Assembly (NCBI RefSeq): GCF_003994235.2
Contig: NZ_RYFG02000084.1
Coordinates: 1-34,206 of the forward strand
Reading direction: 5' to 3'
Source: Candidatus Methylobacter oryzae
GTDB lineage: Bacteria; Pseudomonadota; Gammaproteobacteria; Methylococcales; Methylomonadaceae
Length of the DNA stretch: 34,206 bases
Position numbers and translations under genes: made by a program. Position 1 is the stretch's first letter. Every line of letters begins with the position of its first letter. This document shows positions 8,160-18,028 of the stretch, one piece after another. The notes under the pieces are model-generated. The model worked only from the letters and a program-made list of their open reading frames with translations. It was not told the origin of the DNA and did not search any database.

Positions 8160-10988
8160 TTATTTTCCTGAAGGTTTACCGTAAAGGGCCGATTGAACAA
8201 CCGCTTTTTGTTGTTCGATATGGACGCGGAAATTGCCGACAGCCGGTGCTGCGGATGCTTCGCGACCGGCGTAGGTCATACTGATTTTGTGGCCGATATT
8301 GTCGGAAAAATGATGCCGGGATTGATACCAGGCGCCTTGATTTTGGGGTTCTTCCTGGCACCAGACGAATTCTTTAAGCAGCGGGTACTTGCGGACTTCG
8401 GCTTTAAATAATTCATCGGGAAAAGGATAGAGTTGTTCTATCCGGGCAATAGCGATGTGTTTAAGATCGTCCTGGCGCCGTGTTTCCAATAAATCGTAAT
8501 AGACTTTGCCGGAACACATGACCAGGCGGGTCACTTTTTTGGGATTGATATCGTCCTGCTCGCCAATCACAGGCAAGAATTGGCCGTTAGTCAGGTCTTC
8601 CAGTGTCGAAACCGCAAGTTTATGGCGCAGTAAACTTTTGGGGCTCATGACGACCAGCGGTTTTCGATAAGGGCGCAGCATCTGGCGGCGCAGCAGGTGA
8701 AATATCTGCGCCGGCGTGGTCGGATTGCAGACTTGCATATTGTGCTCGGCGCACAGTTGCAGGTAGCGTTCCAGCCGGGCCGAGGAGTGTTCCGGTCCCT
8801 GGCCTTCGAAACCGTGCGGCAGCAGCATAACCAGATTGCACAGGCGTCCCCATTTGGTTTCGCCGGAACTGATGAACTGGTCGATAACGACTTGCGCGCC
8901 GTTGGCAAAATCGCCGAATTGCGCTTCCCAGATCACCAGCGTATTCGGCATCGTCGTGCTGTAGCCGTACTCGAAACCCAGCACGCCGGCTTCGGAAAGC
9001 AGCGAGTCGAAAATCTGCGCATAGCCTTGATCTTTATCCAGATGCTTAAGCGGCGTATAGGTTTTATTATGCAGTTGGTTGTGCAGGACCGCATGGCGAT
9101 GCACGAAAGTGCCGCGGCCGACGTCCTGGCCGGTCAAACGGACATTGTATTTTTCCATCAACAGCGTCGCATAAGCTATGTTTTCGGCGAAACCCCAGTC
9201 CAGCGGCATTGCGCCGGCCGCCATTTTACGGCGGTTGTCCATGACTTTGGCGACTCTGGGGTGCATTTCAAAACCGGTCGGCAAGCGCAGCATCCGGTCA
9301 TTGCAAAAGCGCAAGCGCTCCAACGAAACCGCAGTATCGCACGGGGCTTTCCAATCGGTGCCCAGGAATTTATTCCATTGGTTGGTGTACGGATAAGGAC
9401 CGTCGGCCAGGATCGGCCGGGAAACGACTTCACCGGCTTCCAGCAGTTTTTGGTAATTCTGTTCCAGCTCTGAAGCCTGTTCGGCAGTGACGATTCCCTC
9501 ATTGATCAGTTTTTCAGCGTACAGCTTCCGGGTAGTCTTCAGTTTGCGGATTTTCTTGTACATCAACGGCTGGGTTGTCGACGGCTCATCGGCTTCGTTA
9601 TGTCCAAGCCGGCGATAACAAATAAGATCGATAACCACATCTTTATGGAAAGTCATCCGGTAGTCGATCGCCAGCTTGGTGACGAAGATAACGGCCTCCG
9701 GGTCGTCGCCGTTGACATGAAAAACCGGCGCCTGAATCATGCCGGCTACATCGGTGCTGTAAAGCGTGGAACGCGCATCCTGGGGGTTGCTGGTGGTAAA
9801 GCCGATTTGATTGTTGACGACGATATGCACGGTTCCGGCGGTAGAAAATGCGCGGGTTTGCGACATGTTCAGGGTTTCCATCACAATGCCTTGCCCTGAG
9901 AAGGCGGCATCGCCATGAATTAATATCGGGATCACGGTATCCTTGCCGTCTTTTCCGGCTCTGTCCTGACGCGCTTTAACCGAGCCTTCGACAACCGGGT
10001 TGATGATCTCCAGATGCGACGGGTTGAACGCCAGCGTGATATGAACCGGGCCGCCGGGCGTACTAATGTCGGATGAAAAGCCCATATGGTATTTGACGTC
10101 GCCGGTGCTGACTCCCGGCGAAAGCGGCGATGTTCCGGCAAACTCATTAAACAGGCTGGCCGGGCTTTTGCCCAAAATATTGACCAGCACATTCAGGCGG
10201 CCGCGATGAGCCATGCCGATCACAATCTCATTAACGCCTTTTTCGCCGAATCCTTGCGTTAATTCGTCCAGAATCGGGATCAGCGATTCGCCGCCTTCCA
10301 ACGAAAAGCGCTTTTGGCCGACAAAGCGGTTATGCAAATGGCTTTCTATGCCTTCCGCGGAGGTTAATAGTTTTAACGTCCAGAGTTTTTTTTCAGGTTC
10401 CAGTTCCAGGCTGGCTTTTGAGCTTTCCAAACGGTTTATGATCCAGCGCCGGATTTGCGTATCGGCAATATGCATGTATTCGGAGCCGACGCTGCCGCAG
10501 TAAATTTCTTTCAGATTGGCAATAATGCTGCGTAAAGGCAAGCGCTCGACGCCGTAAAGCGCGCCGCTGTCGAACAAGGTATCCATATCCGGTTCGGAAA
10601 GACCGTAATAAGACGGATCCATATCCGGGGGCGGGGGCGCGGTTTTTCCCAGGGGATTATTGGCGGCAATCTGATGGCCGCGAACCCGGTAATGGTTGAT
10701 AAGCCGGGCGACGGCCGATTGCTTTTTGACGCTCTCTTCGGTAAAGCCTTGCAGCTTGGCCAGCCTGCCTTGGGATTTAAGCGCAAGTTGTGCGAAGCGT
10801 TCGACGACAGGGCTGTGAGGCGTCTCGAAATCGGCGCCGTTGTGAAGTTCGCTGAATTTTTTTTGCCAGCTGGGTTCTACCGAATCGGGATCTTCCAGGA
10901 ACCGTTCATATAAGTTCTCAACAAAACCGGCGTTGCTGCCATAAAGGGAAGAAGAATCTTGGAAAAGTTTCAGTAACTTACTCATCAT
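8160..10988 (-). CDS. sucA: 2-oxoglutarate dehydrogenase E1 component
   Basis: At 942 residues it is full length for the family. It carries [18 protein letters not shown] and the thiamine diphosphate/Mg region beginning [19 protein letters not shown] and ending [11 protein letters not shown], as well as [19 protein letters not shown] and [20 protein letters not shown] typical of the E1o transketolase-like domain. It decarboxylates 2-oxoglutarate and hands the succinyl group to the lipoyl arm of SucB. Two adjacent ATG codons are possible starts; GGACATTC lies just ahead. It is the first gene of the minus-strand sucA-sucB-lpd cluster and is divergent from the DUF2914 gene. The 152-bp shared upstream region contains a minus-strand TATACT (11039-11044) that could be a -10 element, but no matching -35 is evident. 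Confidence 0.97.
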   Translation of the reverse strand: MMSKLLKLFQDSSSLYGSNAGFVENLYERFLEDPDSVEPSWQKKFSELHNGADFETPHSPVVERFAQLALKSQGRLAKLQGFTEESVKKQSAVARLINHYRVRGHQIAANNPLGKTAPPPPDMDPSYYGLSEPDMDTLFDSGALYGVERLPLRSIIANLKEIYCGSVGSEYMHIADTQIRRWIINRLESSKASLELEPEKKLWTLKLLTSAEGIESHLHNRFVGQKRFSLEGGESLIPILDELTQGFGEKGVNEIVIGMAHRGRLNVLVNILGKSPASLFNEFAGTSPLSPGVSTGDVKYHMGFSSDISTPGGPVHITLAFNPSHLEIINPVVEGSVKARQDRAGKDGKDTVIPILIHGDAAFSGQGIVMETLNMSQTRAFSTAGTVHIVVNNQIGFTTSNPQDARSTLYSTDVAGMIQAPVFHVNGDDPEAVIFVTKLAIDYRMTFHKDVVIDLICYRRLGHNEADEPSTTQPLMYKKIRKLKTTRKLYAEKLINEGIVTAEQASELEQNYQKLLEAGEVVSRPILADGPYPYTNQWNKFLGTDWKAPCDTAVSLERLRFCNDRMLRLPTGFEMHPRVAKVMDNRRKMAAGAMPLDWGFAENIAYATLLMEKYNVRLTGQDVGRGTFVHRHAVLHNQLHNKTYTPLKHLDKDQGYAQIFDSLLSEAGVLGFEYGYSTTMPNTLVIWEAQFGDFANGAQVVIDQFISSGETKWGRLCNLVMLLPHGFEGQGPEHSSARLERYLQLCAEHNMQVCNPTTPAQIFHLLRRQMLRPYRKPLVVMSPKSLLRHKLAVSTLEDLTNGQFLPVIGEQDDINPKKVTRLVMCSGKVYYDLLETRRQDDLKHIAIARIEQLYPFPDELFKAEVRKYPLLKEFVWCQEEPQNQGAWYQSRHHFSDNIGHKISMTYAGREASAAPAVGNFRVHIEQQKAVVQSALYGKPSGK

Positions 10989-11140
10989 GAATGTCCAATT
11001 TATTCTGTAAGGATTTTGTCTTTGCTTGAGCTCTTAGTAGTATATTACCAACATTTAACGCATTCGCTGATTAAAATTGCGCTGCTGAGTTAACAAAGAC
11101 GACCGATTATTTTCACCTGAAGTATGGCTGATAGGATTCT

Positions 11141-11902
11141 ATGACAGACAAAAAGAATATTGTAATTAAAGTTAAATATCGGAAGCCCGGAAAAGCGCCG
11201 GCGGCGGAAGAGTTTACGCCTAAAATAATAACGGAATGGAACGTTAAAAGAATATTGATCGCGGTTAGTGTATTAATCGTTGTTTTAGCAGTATTGGCTT
11301 ATATCATTACTAATGATAACGATGAGAATATCCCCGGTAATTCAGAATCGTCAGCGAGTACCGTAGAACAAGAGCTGGCTCTACCGCCTGAGAATAAGGA
11401 GATCGAAATAAAAAGAGCGGATATACCCAGACAAGTGGAGACGAAAAATAGCCCGCTAATTAAGCCGCTAAAAGAACCCATTAAGAAAAACAGGTCAACT
11501 ATAGATATTGCCGACAAGAAAGTTATAAAAAAGCAGTCCGACGAAAAAGCCGTTAAAGGGTATTCAAAGGATAGACATAATGTAATAAGGGCGGTGTTAA
11601 GCTACGATATTAATAATAAAGAGCCTAAAGGCGAAGTTCCGAAGACTGTGTTTCTTAACGGTAAAAAACCAACGTCGGTTTATTATTTCACTGAATTAAA
11701 AGCTATGGGCAATAATAAGGTTTATCATGAGTGGCTAAAGGATGGCGTGACTGTTTCCAAACAGGAATTGGCTATATCGGGCAATACGTCGCGAACGTCA
11801 AGTCACAGGTTATTGACTAATTCCGCAAAAGGTAACTGGGTAGTAAGGCTGGTCGACGGGCATGGCCAGTTATTAAATGAAAAGATTTTTAAGGTTGAGT
11901 AA
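11141..11902 (+). CDS. DUF2914-domain membrane-anchored protein
   Basis: The protein has 253 residues. A short basic N-terminus is followed by one membrane segment (about 37-57, RILIAVSVLIVVLAVLAYII), a charged low-complexity stretch rich in Lys and Glu (about 60-140), and a C-terminal domain (about 165-253) with PTSVYYFTELKAM, HEWLKDGV and a final GNWVVRLVDG, typical of DUF2914. The domain is probably periplasmic. Its function is unknown. The coding sequence is visibly richer in A and T than the oxidase and sucAB genes. It stands alone or with the H-NS-like gene 81 bp downstream. Confidence 0.8.
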   Translation: MTDKKNIVIKVKYRKPGKAPAAEEFTPKIITEWNVKRILIAVSVLIVVLAVLAYIITNDNDENIPGNSESSASTVEQELALPPENKEIEIKRADIPRQVETKNSPLIKPLKEPIKKNRSTIDIADKKVIKKQSDEKAVKGYSKDRHNVIRAVLSYDINNKEPKGEVPKTVFLNGKKPTSVYYFTELKAMGNNKVYHEWLKDGVTVSKQELAISGNTSRTSSHRLLTNSAKGNWVVRLVDGHGQLLNEKIFKVE

Positions 11903-11983
11903 CTTTATAAGTTATATATCTAATATATTTACTATTAAATTAATGATATTATTAGCCTAGTTTTTTTAATTTAAGGACCTGAA

Positions 11984-12298
11984 ATGACCGAATATCAAAA
12001 TCTTTCTGAACGTGAACTACAAGCTGTTATTGAGAGTGCGGAAAAAGCATTAAAAGATAAACAAGCGAATAAACGTAAAGAAGTTATAGCGCAGATTAAA
12101 GAATTAGCTGCCTCTATTGATGTTATTGTAGATATTCATGAACCTGAAAAGAAGTCTGCTCGCAAAGGCGCAAAGGTTGCGATTAAATACCGTCATCCCG
12201 ATGATCGCAATAAAACATGGACCGGACGCGGCGTAGCGCCAAAATGGATGCAGGACTTGCTGAGCGCGGGACATGACCGCTCCGAGTTTGAAGTATAG
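11984..12298 (+). CDS. H-NS-family nucleoid-associated protein
   Basis: The protein has 104 residues. The N-terminal part (about 1-60) is a charged, probably coiled-coil dimerisation region (LSERELQAVIESAEKALKDK). The C-terminal part holds the H-NS DNA-binding motif, KYRHPDDRNKTWTGRGVAPK followed by WM. Such proteins bind AT-rich DNA and silence acquired genes. AAGGACCTGAA before the ATG provides a ribosome-binding site. The gene is AT-rich and is followed by a hairpin at 12325-12360. Which genes it regulates is unknown. Confidence 0.88.
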   Translation: MTEYQNLSERELQAVIESAEKALKDKQANKRKEVIAQIKELAASIDVIVDIHEPEKKSARKGAKVAIKYRHPDDRNKTWTGRGVAPKWMQDLLSAGHDRSEFEV

Positions 12299-12324
12299 AA
12301 TTTAAGAACTTTCCAACAGCTTAC

Positions 12325-12360
12325 GATGAAACGCCGAGTTCCGGTTCGGGGCGTTTCATC
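12325..12360 (+). terminator. Hairpin after the H-NS-like gene
   Basis: An 11-bp perfect stem GATGAAACGCC / GGCGTTTCATC (12325-12335 and 12350-12360) encloses a 14-base loop and starts 27 bp after the stop. The T-run that follows is poor (AAAGATTAAACTTTTC), so termination may be partial. Confidence 0.6.
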
Positions 12361-12630
12361 AAAGATTAAACTTTTCAAAAAATATCCCAATACCTGTCAT
12401 AAATTGATCCGGACGAGCTCTTGAGCGGCATGGGTCATTTTTCGCCGTTTGCTGAATCGCCAGTGTTTCTTGTCATATCCAACTTGCCAGCAAGCGGCTT
12501 AAGTCCGGTGCGCTAGCGTACAGACAATAGCGAACTACCGGCCGTATTCTATTAACAAAGACGGCTTTATCAGGCGCCGCATATGCGCGTCGGCAACAGC
12601 GTTTCCGAATAGATTTAACCGGGGAGTTTA
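12361..12630. other. Non-coding stretch before the oxidase operon
   Basis: I see no convincing gene here. The stretch must hold the oxidase operon promoter, but no clear -35/-10 pair stands out. GGGGAG at 12619-12624 is the ribosome-binding site of the CtaG-like gene. Confidence 0.5.
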
Positions 12631-13311
12631 ATGACTTACGGGGCTGCGAGATGCGGCCGGGAGAAACTGCGAATGCAAGCAAATCTATTAAAGTCGTTTG
12701 CCTTGACCGTACTGGCATTGTTAACGTTTTGCTATGTCGAAATGGCAGGCGCTTTTTCACGCCATATGATTATCCATATGGCGCTGATGACCGCGGCAGC
12801 CCCGATCTTGGCTTTAAAATTACGTTATTTATCCTCCCAACAGTCCGCCAGTGTTTCAACATTGGTAGCGGCCATTATTCTACAGCTTGCTTTGTTGTTT
12901 GCATGGCATTCGCCGCCGGGCATCCGTTTGGCGATGGCAGGAGGACATGGCGGCGCTTTGCTGATGCAGGCGAGCCTGCTTTTCTCGGCCTTATGGTTTT
13001 GGCTGACAATATTCAGCCAGACCGGCGAGCATTTGTGGCGTTCGGTTATTGCATTGTTATTGACCGGCAAGCTGTTTTGCTTAATTGCCGTGTTGCTGGT
13101 ATTTGCGCCGCGCGTGCTTTACGGCCTAGGCGCCGCCAATATTCCTATTGAACTCGCCGACCAGCAACTAGCCGGGCTGCTGATGGTTACGGTTTGTCCC
13201 CTGACTTACGTACTCGCTGCGATTGTGCTGATTTGCCGTTGGTTCCAGGCGCTGTGCGATTCGCAAGATTCGATGGTTGCAATGGAAAGCAGCTCATGGC
13301 AGAACCGGTAA
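12631..13311 (+). CDS. ctaG: CtaG-like cytochrome c oxidase (caa3) assembly membrane protein
   Basis: The 226-residue protein has about six membrane segments. HMIIHMALMTAAAPILAL near residues 45-62 and ADQQLAGLLM near the C-terminus match the caa3-type CtaG family; the histidines suggest copper or haem-related assembly work in the membrane. GGGGAG lies 6 bases before the ATG. A second possible start at residue 15 (MQANLLKSF) gives a more typical N-terminus, so the first 14 residues are uncertain. It is the first gene of the oxidase operon, and its end overlaps the cytochrome gene start by 16 bp. It is unrelated to the Cox11-type protein also called CtaG. Confidence 0.8.
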   Translation: MTYGAARCGREKLRMQANLLKSFALTVLALLTFCYVEMAGAFSRHMIIHMALMTAAAPILALKLRYLSSQQSASVSTLVAAIILQLALLFAWHSPPGIRLAMAGGHGGALLMQASLLFSALWFWLTIFSQTGEHLWRSVIALLLTGKLFCLIAVLLVFAPRVLYGLGAANIPIELADQQLAGLLMVTVCPLTYVLAAIVLICRWFQALCDSQDSMVAMESSSWQNR

Positions 13312-14459
13312 AAAGCCGTTTTCGTAAATTTCTTCCGTGGGCGCTTGGGCTTTTTGCCGGAGGCATTGCGCTTGTTCTTGTTATCGCCTATTCCGGTATT
13401 TTCAACATCGCGGCCAGTGCGGGACATCCGGCTTGGATGGAGTGGCTTTTGACGCTGGGCAAAGAGCGTTCGGTTATCGTTAACAGTAAATCTGTTGATG
13501 TGCCGGAACTGGATATTGCCGGGTTGGTGCCGCTTGGCGCGGCGCATTTTCAAGGAGGGTGCGCCACCTGTCACAGGATGCCGGGACAAGTGCTGAATCC
13601 CGTTTATGACCGCATGCTGCCTCCGCCTCCGGACCTACAGACTCATGCGCCAATGTGGACGCGTCAACAATTGTTCTGGATGGTGCGCCATGGCATTCAG
13701 TTCACCGGTATGCCGTCATGGAGCGGCAAGGATCGCGATGATGAAGTCTGGGCGGTGGTTGCGTTTCTGGAAGCGCTGCCGTCAATGACCCCCGACGATT
13801 ACCTGAAATATACACGTGGCAATAGCATCAATGATAGCGAGGCGAAAAGCTATCCGGCTAGCGAGGTTGCCAGGCAGGGCCGGCCCAAGGTTAATCATGG
13901 CGCATGCAGCCGTTGTCACGACACGGACAATGCAGCGCCGACAAGTCCCTATGTGCCGAGCCTTGGCGGCCAGGAGAAAGCCTATTTGCAAAGAGCCTTG
14001 CGCGAATATCGCAGCGATCTTCGGCAAAGCGGCTTTATGGAGCCGATTGCCGTAGAACTTGATGATGAACATATTAACAATCTGGCGGATTACTACGCGT
14101 CGTTAAAGGTTTCCGTTGGTAAAACCACCGGTGGTTTATCGCCGAAAGAAAGCGATCCGGGCCGCCGATTGGCTGAGCATGGCGATTTATCGCGCAAGAT
14201 CCCGGCTTGCCTGTCTTGCCACGGGACCGATAAACGTTCGGATTATCCGCGGCTTGCCGGGCAATCCGAGCAATATATCAGGCAGCAATTGCAGGTCTTG
14301 CAACGTGGAATACGCGCAAAAACACCCTACGGCGCGATTATGACCGCTATCGCCAAACGTTTGACCGAACAACAGGCGGAAGCCGCGGCGGCATTTTTTG
14401 CGAGCCGATCATCGACGGAACGCATTGATCACGAAGCCGGGGAGGACTTGCAAAAATGA
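13296..14459 (+). CDS. Membrane-anchored triheme c-type cytochrome
   Basis: I start this at the ATG at 13296 (MAEPVKSRFRK), which gives 387 residues, a basic N-terminus and one membrane anchor (about 12-32). The longer upstream reading would overlap the CtaG-like gene heavily. Three haem c motifs are visible: CATCH (89-93), CSRCH (204-208) and CLSCH (305-309). Met139 in FTGMPSW is a likely axial ligand of the first haem. The spacing suggests three class I cytochrome domains, probably facing the periplasm and delivering electrons to the oxidase encoded next. The stop overlaps the subunit II start by 4 bp (ATGA), so the genes are translationally coupled. The direct electron donor is not known. 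Confidence 0.9.
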   Translation: MAEPVKSRFRKFLPWALGLFAGGIALVLVIAYSGIFNIAASAGHPAWMEWLLTLGKERSVIVNSKSVDVPELDIAGLVPLGAAHFQGGCATCHRMPGQVLNPVYDRMLPPPPDLQTHAPMWTRQQLFWMVRHGIQFTGMPSWSGKDRDDEVWAVVAFLEALPSMTPDDYLKYTRGNSINDSEAKSYPASEVARQGRPKVNHGACSRCHDTDNAAPTSPYVPSLGGQEKAYLQRALREYRSDLRQSGFMEPIAVELDDEHINNLADYYASLKVSVGKTTGGLSPKESDPGRRLAEHGDLSRKIPACLSCHGTDKRSDYPRLAGQSEQYIRQQLQVLQRGIRAKTPYGAIMTAIAKRLTEQQAEAAAAFFASRSSTERIDHEAGEDLQK

Positions 14460-15427
14460 AGTACGCATTTTGCGTGACGGCTTTATTGATCATTGCCGGC
14501 TGCGATGGCGGGCAATCCGCGTTTACCGGCCTGGGACCGGTTTCATCGCGCATCGTACTGCTGACCTGGATCATGTTCATCGGCGCGGCTTTGATAACGC
14601 TGTTGATCTGCGCGCTGATGCTGATTGCAATCGCCGGTCCTGCCGGCTGGCGTCACAATCTTACCCGTGAAAAAACCATTGTCTGGGGAGGGATTGTTTT
14701 TCCGGTAGTGACTTTAACGGCTTTGCTGGTCTACGGATTCCTGGTTTTAAAAGCCGGGGGAGAGTTGGTCCGGGCTGAAAATCCGGTGCGTATTTCGGTG
14801 GTTGGCGAGCAATGGTGGTGGCGGGTTATCTATCGGCACGACGATGGTCGTACGACCGAAAGTGCTAATGAACTGCGAATTCCTACAGGCCGCCCGGTTG
14901 AAGTCGAGTTATCGACGGCGGACGTGGTCCACAGCTTCTGGATACCGGCGTATGCGGGCAAGGTCGACATGATCCCCGGACGCATCAATACCCTGCATTT
15001 TGTTGCCGATAAGCCCGGCGTTGTAAGCGGGCAATGCGCGGAATATTGCGGCGGCGCGCATGCGCTGATGTCGTTTTATACCATGGCGATGACGCCTTCG
15101 GATTATGACGCCTGGCTAGCCAAAGAGCAGGCCAACGCGATTCCTACCTTTGAAAAAGAAGGTGAGCGGGTGTTTTTATCCAGCGGATGCGGTGGCTGTC
15201 ATACGATTCGCGGCACCAGGGCAAGCGGGAAAATAGGGCCTGATTTAACTCATGTCGGCAGCAGGCAGTCGCTTGGCGCCGGTATTCTGCCAAATACTAA
15301 GGAAGGTTTTGTCAAGTGGATTAGCCGGCATAAAACAATTAAGCCGGAAAATTTGATGCCGCCTTTCGATATTTTTTCGGAAAGCGAGCTTCAGTCCTTA
15401 TCGGTTTACTTGAACAGCCTGGAGTAA
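14456..15427 (+). CDS. coxB: Cytochrome c oxidase subunit II with fused cytochrome c domain (caa3 type)
   Basis: The 323-residue protein starts with a lipoprotein signal (LLIIAGC, lipidated Cys16) and has two membrane segments (about 33-60 and 75-98). The CuA site is complete: His159 in DVVHSFW, then Cys194, Glu196, Cys198, His202 and Met205 in GQCAEYCGGAHALM. A C-terminal cytochrome c domain carries CGGCH (245-249) with likely axial Met301 in NLMPPF. It takes electrons through the attached haem and CuA to subunit I. It overlaps the triheme cytochrome gene by 4 bp. Confidence 0.95.
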   Translation: MKYAFCVTALLIIAGCDGGQSAFTGLGPVSSRIVLLTWIMFIGAALITLLICALMLIAIAGPAGWRHNLTREKTIVWGGIVFPVVTLTALLVYGFLVLKAGGELVRAENPVRISVVGEQWWWRVIYRHDDGRTTESANELRIPTGRPVEVELSTADVVHSFWIPAYAGKVDMIPGRINTLHFVADKPGVVSGQCAEYCGGAHALMSFYTMAMTPSDYDAWLAKEQANAIPTFEKEGERVFLSSGCGGCHTIRGTRASGKIGPDLTHVGSRQSLGAGILPNTKEGFVKWISRHKTIKPENLMPPFDIFSESELQSLSVYLNSLE

Positions 15428-15432
15428 TCGCG

Positions 15433-15489
15433 ATGCTAAATACTGATGAAAATAATCCCGCTGTTAAATCCATCAGGGGAAGCAAGTGA
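15433..15489 (+). CDS. Possible 18-codon ORF between subunits II and I
   Basis: An ATG 5 bp after the subunit II stop opens an 18-residue frame (MLNTDENNPAVKSIRGSK). GGAG lies 8 bases upstream, and its TGA overlaps the GTG start of the subunit I/III gene (GTGA). The arrangement fits a coupling peptide that feeds ribosomes onto a GTG start, but chance is a real alternative. No membrane segment or known motif is present. Confidence 0.3.
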   Translation: MLNTDENNPAVKSIRGSK

Positions 15490-18026
15490 CAAAAGTAACC
15501 CAGCAAAAGCAAGCGTTACCGAACACCTTACCGCGCCCGGAAGGCGAAGAGGCGGAATTGCTGCGCATCTGGGCCCAACCGGCCGGCTGGCGCTGGTTCA
15601 CGGCGGTCAACAACACAACGATAGGCTTGCTTTATACCGGCGCCGCTTTTGCTTTTTTTGTGCTTGCCGGTTTGGCCGCTTTAGTGATGCGCACGCAGCT
15701 TGCTGTACCGGAAAATCATCTGGTTGGCCAGGACTTATACAACCAGCTTTTTACGATGCACGGCACCACGATGATGTTCCTTTTTGCGGTGCCGGCGATG
15801 GAGGCATTAGGGGTGTTGCTGCTGCCGCAAATGCTGGCCGCCAGGGATTTGCCGTTTCCGCGGCTGAGTGCGTTTGCGGTCTGGGCGTACATCATCGGCG
15901 GCGGAGTATTCTTCAGCACTATCTTTTACGACTTGGCGCCCAAAGGCGGCTGGTTCATGTATCCGCCGTTGACGTTGAGCGAATATTCTCCGGGCGATAA
16001 CGCCGATTTTTGGCTGCTCGGCATTGGTTTTATTGAAATCTCGGCCATTGCCGGGGCGATTGAAATTATTGTCGGCATTTTGCGGACCCGGCCGCCGGGC
16101 ATGTCTCTGGATAAGCTGCCTATTTTCGGCTGGGCGATGCTGGTGTTCGCCGGCATGATTGTCGTGGCGTTCCCTGCGGTGATTCTGGCAACGATGTATT
16201 TGGAAATCGAGCGCTCTTTCGGCTGGCCGTTTTTTACGGCCGCTGCCGGCGGCGATCCGTTGTTATGGCAGCATCTGTTCTGGTTTTTCGGCCATCCGGA
16301 AGTGTATATCATCTTCTTGCCGGCTGCCGGGCTGGTGTCGATGATCGTGCCGACCATGGCGCGGACGCCGCTGGTCGGCTATAAGCTGATTGTCGTCGCG
16401 CTGATTGCGACCGGGTTTTTCAGCTTCGGCTTATGGGTGCATCATATGTTCGCGACCGGCATTCCATCGCTCAGTCTGGCTTTTTTTTCCGCGACGAGCA
16501 TGGCTGTGGCGGTGCCGTCAGGTATCCAGGTTTTTGCCTGGCTGGCTACGATCGCTTCGGCCAAAGGCCGGTTCCGGTTGAATACGGCGTCGCTGTTCGT
16601 GCTGGGCATGTTGTTTATTTTTACGGTCGGCGGGCTGACCGGCGTGATGGTCGCGATGGTGCCGTTCGATTGGCAGGCCCACGATACGCATTTTGTCGTC
16701 GCTCATCTTCATTACGTATTGGTCGGCGGCATGGTGTTTCCGCTGTTTGCGACTTTTTATTATTGGGCGCCGATGGTCAGTACGAAAATGCTGTCCGAGC
16801 GCCTCGGGAAGTGGTGTTTTTGGCTGATATTTACCGGTTTTAACCTGACTTTCTTCCATATGCATATCACCGGGCTGGTCGGCATGCCGCGCCGGGTATG
16901 GACGTATTCGGAAGCGTCGGGCTGGGGGCCGTACAATTTCGTATCGACCGTGGGAGCTTATATCATTGGCGCCGGGGTGTTGGTTTTCATCGTCGACGCG
17001 ATGCGCAATTTTAGGGTGGGGCGGCACGGTATCGGCAATCCCTGGCAAGCAGGAACGCTCGAATGGTTGCCTACGGATGTGTATTCGACCCGCTCCATTC
17101 CCCATATCACCAGCCGCGAGCCGCTTTGGGACCAGCCCAACTTGTCCGGGCAGGTCGAGGCGGGCGAACATTATTTGCCCAATGCGCCTACCGGTGGGCG
17201 AGAGACGATTGTCACCTCCGCGATTGAAGCCAAGCCGCAATATGTTATTCAAATGTTGGGCCCTGGCTGGATGCATTTTTCCGCCGCCGTGTTTACGGCC
17301 GCCTGTTTCCTTTTGCTGACTATCAAAGTGGTTGTGCCTGCGCTGGTTTGCGCTGTGCTTGCTATTGCCAGCTTCCTGGTCTGGGCTTGGGAACTCGATA
17401 AAGGTCCCGCCAAAGGCCCGGTGGACATCGGTGCAGGACTGAAACTTCCTGTTTATGTGACCGGTCCGGACGGCCATGGCTGGTGGGCAATGGTTATCCT
17501 GATGCTCGTTGCCGGCTCGCTCTATTTTGCCTATCTGTTTTCTTATCTTTACACCTGGACAGTGTCGCCTGGCGTTTGGCCCTCCGATACCGGCAATTTA
17601 CCGGGGTTGCAGTGGCCGGCTGTCAGCGCGTTGCTGTTTATCGCCAGTGCGGCATTTTTTGCAGTGGCAAAGGGTTTACTGCCGGAACCGGGTGAAAAGA
17701 GTCCGCTGACACCGTTGCTGGTGCTGCTCGGTGCGTTACTGGGTGTGTTTGCCGTATATCTGGAGATTTGGTGCCATTGGCGGACAGGGCTCAGCCCCGC
17801 TCAATCAAGCTATGGAGCCATCGTGTATATGGCCAGCGTTTTAAACGGACAACTGGTTTTTGCGGTGTTGATCATGTCGCTGTTCGTTATTGCCAGGCAT
17901 TATACCGGCAAGTTGGACCGGGTGCGCTTTGCCAGTCTGGAAAATACTAATTTGCTGGTTTATTACACTGCGGCGCAAGCGCTTATCGGTCTTTTGTTAA
18001 TTCACGGTTTCCCGAGGATGATTTAA
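15486..18026 (+). CDS. Fused cytochrome c oxidase subunits I and III
   Basis: The 846-residue protein starts at a GTG preceded by AGGGGAAGCAA. Residues about 40-520 are subunit I. Haem a ligands are His92 (TMHGTTMMF) and His409; the haem a3 ligand is His407 (VAHLHYVL); CuB ligands are His270, His319 and His320; the cross-linking Tyr274 is in GHPEVY; Glu272 is present. Residues about 560-846 are subunit III (GPDGHGWWAMVIL, LYFAYLFSYLYTWTV). It reduces O2 to water and pumps protons. The position of the usual K-channel lysine reads Gln348 (AVPSGIQVFAW). Asp121 of the D-channel entrance is kept, but the asparagines usual nearby appear replaced (GVLLLP, FPRLSAF). This suggests a distinct A-family branch, perhaps with altered proton routing. 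Confidence 0.95.
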   Translation: MTKVTQQKQALPNTLPRPEGEEAELLRIWAQPAGWRWFTAVNNTTIGLLYTGAAFAFFVLAGLAALVMRTQLAVPENHLVGQDLYNQLFTMHGTTMMFLFAVPAMEALGVLLLPQMLAARDLPFPRLSAFAVWAYIIGGGVFFSTIFYDLAPKGGWFMYPPLTLSEYSPGDNADFWLLGIGFIEISAIAGAIEIIVGILRTRPPGMSLDKLPIFGWAMLVFAGMIVVAFPAVILATMYLEIERSFGWPFFTAAAGGDPLLWQHLFWFFGHPEVYIIFLPAAGLVSMIVPTMARTPLVGYKLIVVALIATGFFSFGLWVHHMFATGIPSLSLAFFSATSMAVAVPSGIQVFAWLATIASAKGRFRLNTASLFVLGMLFIFTVGGLTGVMVAMVPFDWQAHDTHFVVAHLHYVLVGGMVFPLFATFYYWAPMVSTKMLSERLGKWCFWLIFTGFNLTFFHMHITGLVGMPRRVWTYSEASGWGPYNFVSTVGAYIIGAGVLVFIVDAMRNFRVGRHGIGNPWQAGTLEWLPTDVYSTRSIPHITSREPLWDQPNLSGQVEAGEHYLPNAPTGGRETIVTSAIEAKPQYVIQMLGPGWMHFSAAVFTAACFLLLTIKVVVPALVCAVLAIASFLVWAWELDKGPAKGPVDIGAGLKLPVYVTGPDGHGWWAMVILMLVAGSLYFAYLFSYLYTWTVSPGVWPSDTGNLPGLQWPAVSALLFIASAAFFAVAKGLLPEPGEKSPLTPLLVLLGALLGVFAVYLEIWCHWRTGLSPAQSSYGAIVYMASVLNGQLVFAVLIMSLFVIARHYTGKLDRVRFASLENTNLLVYYTAAQALIGLLLIHGFPRMI

Positions 18027-18028
18027 CT

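Noticed and set aside
16518-17477. 319-residue minus-strand open frame opposite the oxidase gene
   Set aside because: It is antisense to a protein with all the haem-copper oxidase ligands and shows no family features.
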